A stretch of DNA of 18,167 bases from CAYFVR01 sp046541515. GTDB lineage: Bacteria; Desulfobacterota; Desulfobacteria; Desulfobacterales; Desulfococcaceae. The DNA lies in contig JBKHDD010000097.1 of NCBI GenBank assembly GCA_046541515.1, positions 1 through 18,167 of the forward strand, given 5' to 3'. Below, piece by piece: positions 14,956 to 18,167 of the stretch (the stretch's first letter is position 1; the number at the start of each line of letters is the position of its first letter). A program made the translations under genes and the position numbers. Under the pieces are notes generated by a model. The model saw nothing but the letters and a program-made list of their open reading frames with translations. It ran no database searches and was not told the DNA's origin.

Positions 14956-17268
14956 ATGAGCAAAAAACAGGACAAAGTCGAAGCAAAGCCGCAAACGCGG
15001 GGAGAAAAACACTCCGAAGAAGATCTGAAAATGGCAGTCCAGGAAGGCGAAACGGTCGAAGATATTCACGATCAACTGGAAGAAAGCGATTCCGAAAAAA
15101 AAGGGGGCAATCACTTCGGCACTTTCGGCGGGGTGTTTGTGCCCACCCTGCTAACGATTCTGGGCGTCATCATGTTTCTGCGCACCGGTTGGGTGGTGGG
15201 CAATGCCGGCCTTGGGGGCGCATGGCTGATTATTGTGATTTCCGCTCTGATCACAGGAAGCACCGGGCTTTCCATGTCCTGTTTCGTGACCAATATCCGC
15301 GTGGGCAAGGGCGGCGCCTTTTCCATGATTTCTCAATCATTGGGTCTCGAAGTGGGCGGCAGCATCGGCATTCCTCTTTATCTTGCCCAGGTGTTGGCGG
15401 TAAGCATGTACGTTTTTGGTTTTCGGGAAGGCTGGCAGTGGGTTTTTCCGGAGCATGAACCGCTTTTGGTCGATCTTGCCGTTTTCGCGGTGATATTCCT
15501 CATTACGTTCACCAGCGCCCAGCTTGCGGTCAAGGTTCAGTATTTGGTTCTCACAATAATCATTGCCGCGTTGGGGTCGGTGGCGGCCGCGGCGCTAACG
15601 GGGTCCATGCAGCATGACCTCCACCTCTGGGGCCAGTTTCCGGGCGACCAGGCCACCGCTTTCTCCGGCGTCGGTTTTTGGTACGTGTTTGCGGTGTTCT
15701 TTCCCGCTTCAACCGGCATCATGGCCGGCGCCAATATGTCGGGAGAACTCCGCGACCCAAAGCGTAACATACCCACCGGCACCATGGCGGCAATCGGGGT
15801 CAGCATGCTCGTCTATCTGGCGCTGGCCTACTGGCTGTCGCGCAGCGCCTCCCCGGAAGAACTTGTAAAAAATTATACCGTGATGATTGACCGCGCCTAT
15901 TACGGACCCCTCGTGCTCGCGGGCCTCCTCGCCGCGACGTTTTCTTCCGGATTGGTATCCTTCGTTGGCGCGCCGCGCATTTTGCAGGCGTTGGCCGAAC
16001 ACCGAATAATCCCCGCGGGAGCCTGGTTCGCCAAACGAACGCGGGGAGAACCGCTGAACGCCATCATCGTGTCGGCCGCCATCGTGTTGGGGGCATTGAT
16101 GCTGCGCGACCTGAACGCGATCGCGCCACTGATCACCATGTTCTTCCTCGTCACCTATGCGGCGATCAACCTCATTGTTTTGGTGGAACAGAGTTTGGGA
16201 TTGTTGAGTTTTCGACCGTTGTTGCAAATTCCGAGATTTGTGCCCTTTATCGGGTTGATCGGATGTTTGACGGCCATGTTCATTATCAATTCCATCATGA
16301 GCGCCATTGCGATGGGTCTTATTATTTTCATCTACATTATGCTGCTACGCCGTGATTTGCCGACACCCTTTGGCGACGTGAGAAGCGGCGTTGTCATGGC
16401 GGTGGCGGAATGGGCCGCGAAGCGTATGCGAATGATGGAGGGCAGTCAAGAAAGGGTGTGGAAGCCACATCTGCTTGTGCCGACCGATGACGCGCAGGAG
16501 ATTTTGGGAATAAATCGGCTGGTATATGCGCTGGCCCATCCCTCCGGTTCCGTGAAGCTGCTGGGCATCAACAAGGGCAAGCGCCACAAGGAACTGCGAA
16601 AATCCCTAAAGAAAGCCAAAGAGGCGTTTCAGGAAGAGGGTGTCTTTTGTGCCGCCAGTACCCTGTCTTCCCCCAATTATGCAAAAGGGGTGAGGCAGGG
16701 GATGGAGGCGTTAAGCGGCAGCATCTTCCCGCCCAACGTCTTGTTTCTAACGCTGCCGACGGAAAAAAACCTCCAAAAGCAGTTGGAGGAGGTGATTGAC
16801 GAGGCCGAAGATCTTAGCCTTGGCGTCGCACTTTTCGTTCATCATCCCAAAAGCGGGCTTGGGCGCAGCCGTACCATCAATATGTGGATTAGCGATCACG
16901 GTCCCGAATGGGACATTAAGAATCGCTTCGACAATCTGGATATGTCCCTGCTGTTGGCCTACCGACTGTGTAAAAGTTGGGAAGGGGAAATGAATATGAT
17001 TGTGACCGTGGAAGACAAGAGTTGCAGCGAGAAGGCCAAGGAATTCCTCGGGCGGCTGAGCGAAGCGGCTCGCTTGCCGGGCAATACCACCGTGATGGTG
17101 GCGGATGGCGACTTCGGGCGGTTTAGCTCCAAAGCGCCGCGCGCGGACATCAATATTTTTCCGTTGGGCGACCATCTGGACGCGGAGTTTATGCTGAAAA
17201 TGCGCGACCAGACCGGTTCGGCCTGCTTATTCACCAAGGACAGTGGCGCGGAAAGCGCGTTGGCCTAG
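14956..17268 (+). CDS. SLC12-type cation-chloride cotransporter-like APC permease
   Basis: 770-residue inner-membrane transporter. A charged 50-residue N-terminal tail is followed by about 12 hydrophobic segments (about 59-480) and a 290-residue soluble C-terminal domain, the layout of SLC12 (Na-K-Cl, K-Cl) cotransporters in the APC superfamily. SLC12-like signatures: G-V-I-M-F-L-R-T-G-W-V-V-G-N-A-G in helix 1, T-G-L-S-M-S in helix 2, a G-G-A-F-S-M-I-S-Q-S-L-G loop, and G258-A-N-M-S-G-E-L-R-D-P-K with downstream I-P-T-G-T. Predicted role is ion (K+/Na+/Cl-) or solute symport; the ions are not deducible. ATG 14956 has only GGGG six to ten bases before it. Codon use is visibly more AT-tolerant than the giant gene or the MetE operon, hinting at separate ancestry. 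Confidence 0.85.
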   Translation: MSKKQDKVEAKPQTRGEKHSEEDLKMAVQEGETVEDIHDQLEESDSEKKGGNHFGTFGGVFVPTLLTILGVIMFLRTGWVVGNAGLGGAWLIIVISALITGSTGLSMSCFVTNIRVGKGGAFSMISQSLGLEVGGSIGIPLYLAQVLAVSMYVFGFREGWQWVFPEHEPLLVDLAVFAVIFLITFTSAQLAVKVQYLVLTIIIAALGSVAAAALTGSMQHDLHLWGQFPGDQATAFSGVGFWYVFAVFFPASTGIMAGANMSGELRDPKRNIPTGTMAAIGVSMLVYLALAYWLSRSASPEELVKNYTVMIDRAYYGPLVLAGLLAATFSSGLVSFVGAPRILQALAEHRIIPAGAWFAKRTRGEPLNAIIVSAAIVLGALMLRDLNAIAPLITMFFLVTYAAINLIVLVEQSLGLLSFRPLLQIPRFVPFIGLIGCLTAMFIINSIMSAIAMGLIIFIYIMLLRRDLPTPFGDVRSGVVMAVAEWAAKRMRMMEGSQERVWKPHLLVPTDDAQEILGINRLVYALAHPSGSVKLLGINKGKRHKELRKSLKKAKEAFQEEGVFCAASTLSSPNYAKGVRQGMEALSGSIFPPNVLFLTLPTEKNLQKQLEEVIDEAEDLSLGVALFVHHPKSGLGRSRTINMWISDHGPEWDIKNRFDNLDMSLLLAYRLCKSWEGEMNMIVTVEDKSCSEKAKEFLGRLSEAARLPGNTTVMVADGDFGRFSSKAPRADINIFPLGDHLDAEFMLKMRDQTGSACLFTKDSGAESALA

Positions 17269-17273
17269 CGCGG

Positions 17274-18062
17274 TTACGCCTTTTCCGGGTACCGGAACAG
17301 GCGGCACGTATTGTTCCAGACGGTGTCCGCCAGCGCTTCCGGGTCTTCCTTCCGCACCTGGGCCAGACGGAGCAGCGTCGTTCGAACGAAAGCCGGTTCG
17401 TTCCTTCTGTGCTTGTTTCGCTCCGGCACCGGGGTGAGGTAGGGGGCGTCGGTTTCCACCAGGATGCGGTCGGCGGGGATTTCCGGGGCCATTTCCCGCA
17501 GGTCCGCGCCTCGGCCCTTGACCGTCAAAATTCCGGTGATGCCGATGTGCAGCCCCAATTCCAGGTAGGCAAACATCTCCTCCATGGTCCCGCCGAAGCA
17601 GTGGACCACCCCGTCCCGACCGCTGGGATACCGCTCCCGAAGAATTTCCAGAAACCGCCCCTCGCTGTCCCGCTCGTGGAAAATCAACGGCAGCTCCAGG
17701 TCGTCGGCGATTTCGAGCTGACGGCGGAGCCAGTGCTCCTGGTCTTTTTGGGGCGAGAACATCCGGTTGAAATCCAGGCCGGTTTCGCCCCAGGCGCGAA
17801 CGTCGGGGCGGGCCGCCAATTCCCGGAGGCGCTCCATGTCCGCCTCGGTGGCGTGCTGGGCGTCGTGGGGATGGATGCCCACGGATGCGATGAGGTTGTC
17901 GCGGGATTCCGCCAGGGCGACGGTGGCTTCGGAGTCGGTCCGGGTGATGCCCACCAGCATGGCGGCGGCGACCTCCGCCTCGGCCATCCGTTGCAACACG
18001 GCGTCGAAGTCGTCGCGATAGGATTTGTCGGTCAAGTGGCAATGGCTGTCGAATATTTTCAT
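17274..18062 (-). CDS. TatD-family metal-dependent hydrolase
   Basis: 262-residue TIM-barrel metallohydrolase of the TatD/YcfH family, the usual length; characterised members are 3'-5' DNases or D-aminoacyl-tRNA deacylases in the cytosol. Metal-ligand positions are complete: H7-x-H9 (D-S-H-C-H), E93 in G-E-T-G-L-D, H129 (F-H-E-R), H154 (V-H-C-F-G-G) and D205 (E-T-D-A-P-Y-L). ATG 18062 starts directly at the conserved first strand; no clear Shine-Dalgarno precedes it. The gene is convergent with the SLC12-type gene, stop codons five bases apart, with no obvious terminator hairpin between. The 105 bases upstream to the window end show no feature I can name. Despite its name, TatD is not part of Tat export, so nearness to tatA is not functional evidence. 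Confidence 0.93.
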   Translation of the reverse strand: MKIFDSHCHLTDKSYRDDFDAVLQRMAEAEVAAAMLVGITRTDSEATVALAESRDNLIASVGIHPHDAQHATEADMERLRELAARPDVRAWGETGLDFNRMFSPQKDQEHWLRRQLEIADDLELPLIFHERDSEGRFLEILRERYPSGRDGVVHCFGGTMEEMFAYLELGLHIGITGILTVKGRGADLREMAPEIPADRILVETDAPYLTPVPERNKHRRNEPAFVRTTLLRLAQVRKEDPEALADTVWNNTCRLFRYPEKA

Positions 18063-18167
18063 TCGGGAATCTTTGGAACGCTTTCGCGAGGGTTGAATTC
18101 GTTTCGGGGAAATACGGTGCAGGGCGTTGGGTATCGAAAAACGGCCGAAAAGGGAAGGGGAGATTTT

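Noticed and set aside
17274..18062. TatD and TatA in one window suggesting a Tat operon.
   Set aside because: TatD-family hydrolases do not take part in Tat translocation, and the two genes are 7 kb apart in separate units.
1..18167. CRISPR array, insertion sequence, integrase or attachment site.
   Set aside because: No regularly spaced direct repeats, transposase or recombinase frames, or matching terminal inverted repeats were seen on reading both strands.

Overview
The window looks like a high-GC bacterial chromosome segment, most likely from Desulfobacterota/deltaproteobacteria. That assignment is an inference from gene types (short TatA, a stand-alone MetE-core protein, a MoxR/VWA pair, BrnTA and HigBA-type toxin-antitoxin modules) and from GC-ending codons; no marker gene fixes the taxon.

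Layout. 1-7476 (+) is the 3' part of a giant gene (at least 2491 residues) built from a tandemly duplicated beta-propeller plus CARDB-like module, then a helical domain, a cluster of membrane segments and a soluble tail; its start lies upstream of the window. 7551-8732 (+) is an MFS transporter. 8788-9753 (-) is a small-gene cluster: an HI1419/HI1420-type toxin-antitoxin pair followed by what look like gene remnants. 9899-10510 (-) is a two-gene operon, a zinc-ribbon protein followed by tatA, with a strong sigma70-like promoter (10549-10577) and a perfect 14-bp-stem terminator (9832-9870). 10511-10851 is a divergent intergenic region with back-to-back promoter candidates and a hairpin-rich leader. 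10852-13989 (+) is a compact operon: MetE-core protein, MoxR-type AAA+ ATPase (TTG start) and a VWA/CoxE-like protein with a degenerate metal site. 14107-14631 (+) is a BrnT/BrnA module. 14956-17268 (+) is a bacterial SLC12-type (cation-chloride cotransporter-like) permease. 17274-18062 (-) is a TatD-family metallohydrolase, convergent with the permease.

How parts work together. The MoxR and VWA proteins are a classical chaperone-like pair and are probably co-translated with the MetE-like enzyme upstream. The two toxin-antitoxin modules belong to unrelated families, yet both have a sigma70-like promoter placed so that transcription should begin at the A of the toxin ATG. Both toxins lack a Shine-Dalgarno sequence while both antitoxins have a good one. 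This suggests leaderless, weakly translated toxin and well-translated antitoxin from one mRNA. The strongest candidates for undescribed biology are the giant duplicated propeller/membrane protein and this shared leaderless-toxin layout. No CRISPR array, rRNA, tRNA or insertion sequence was recognised.
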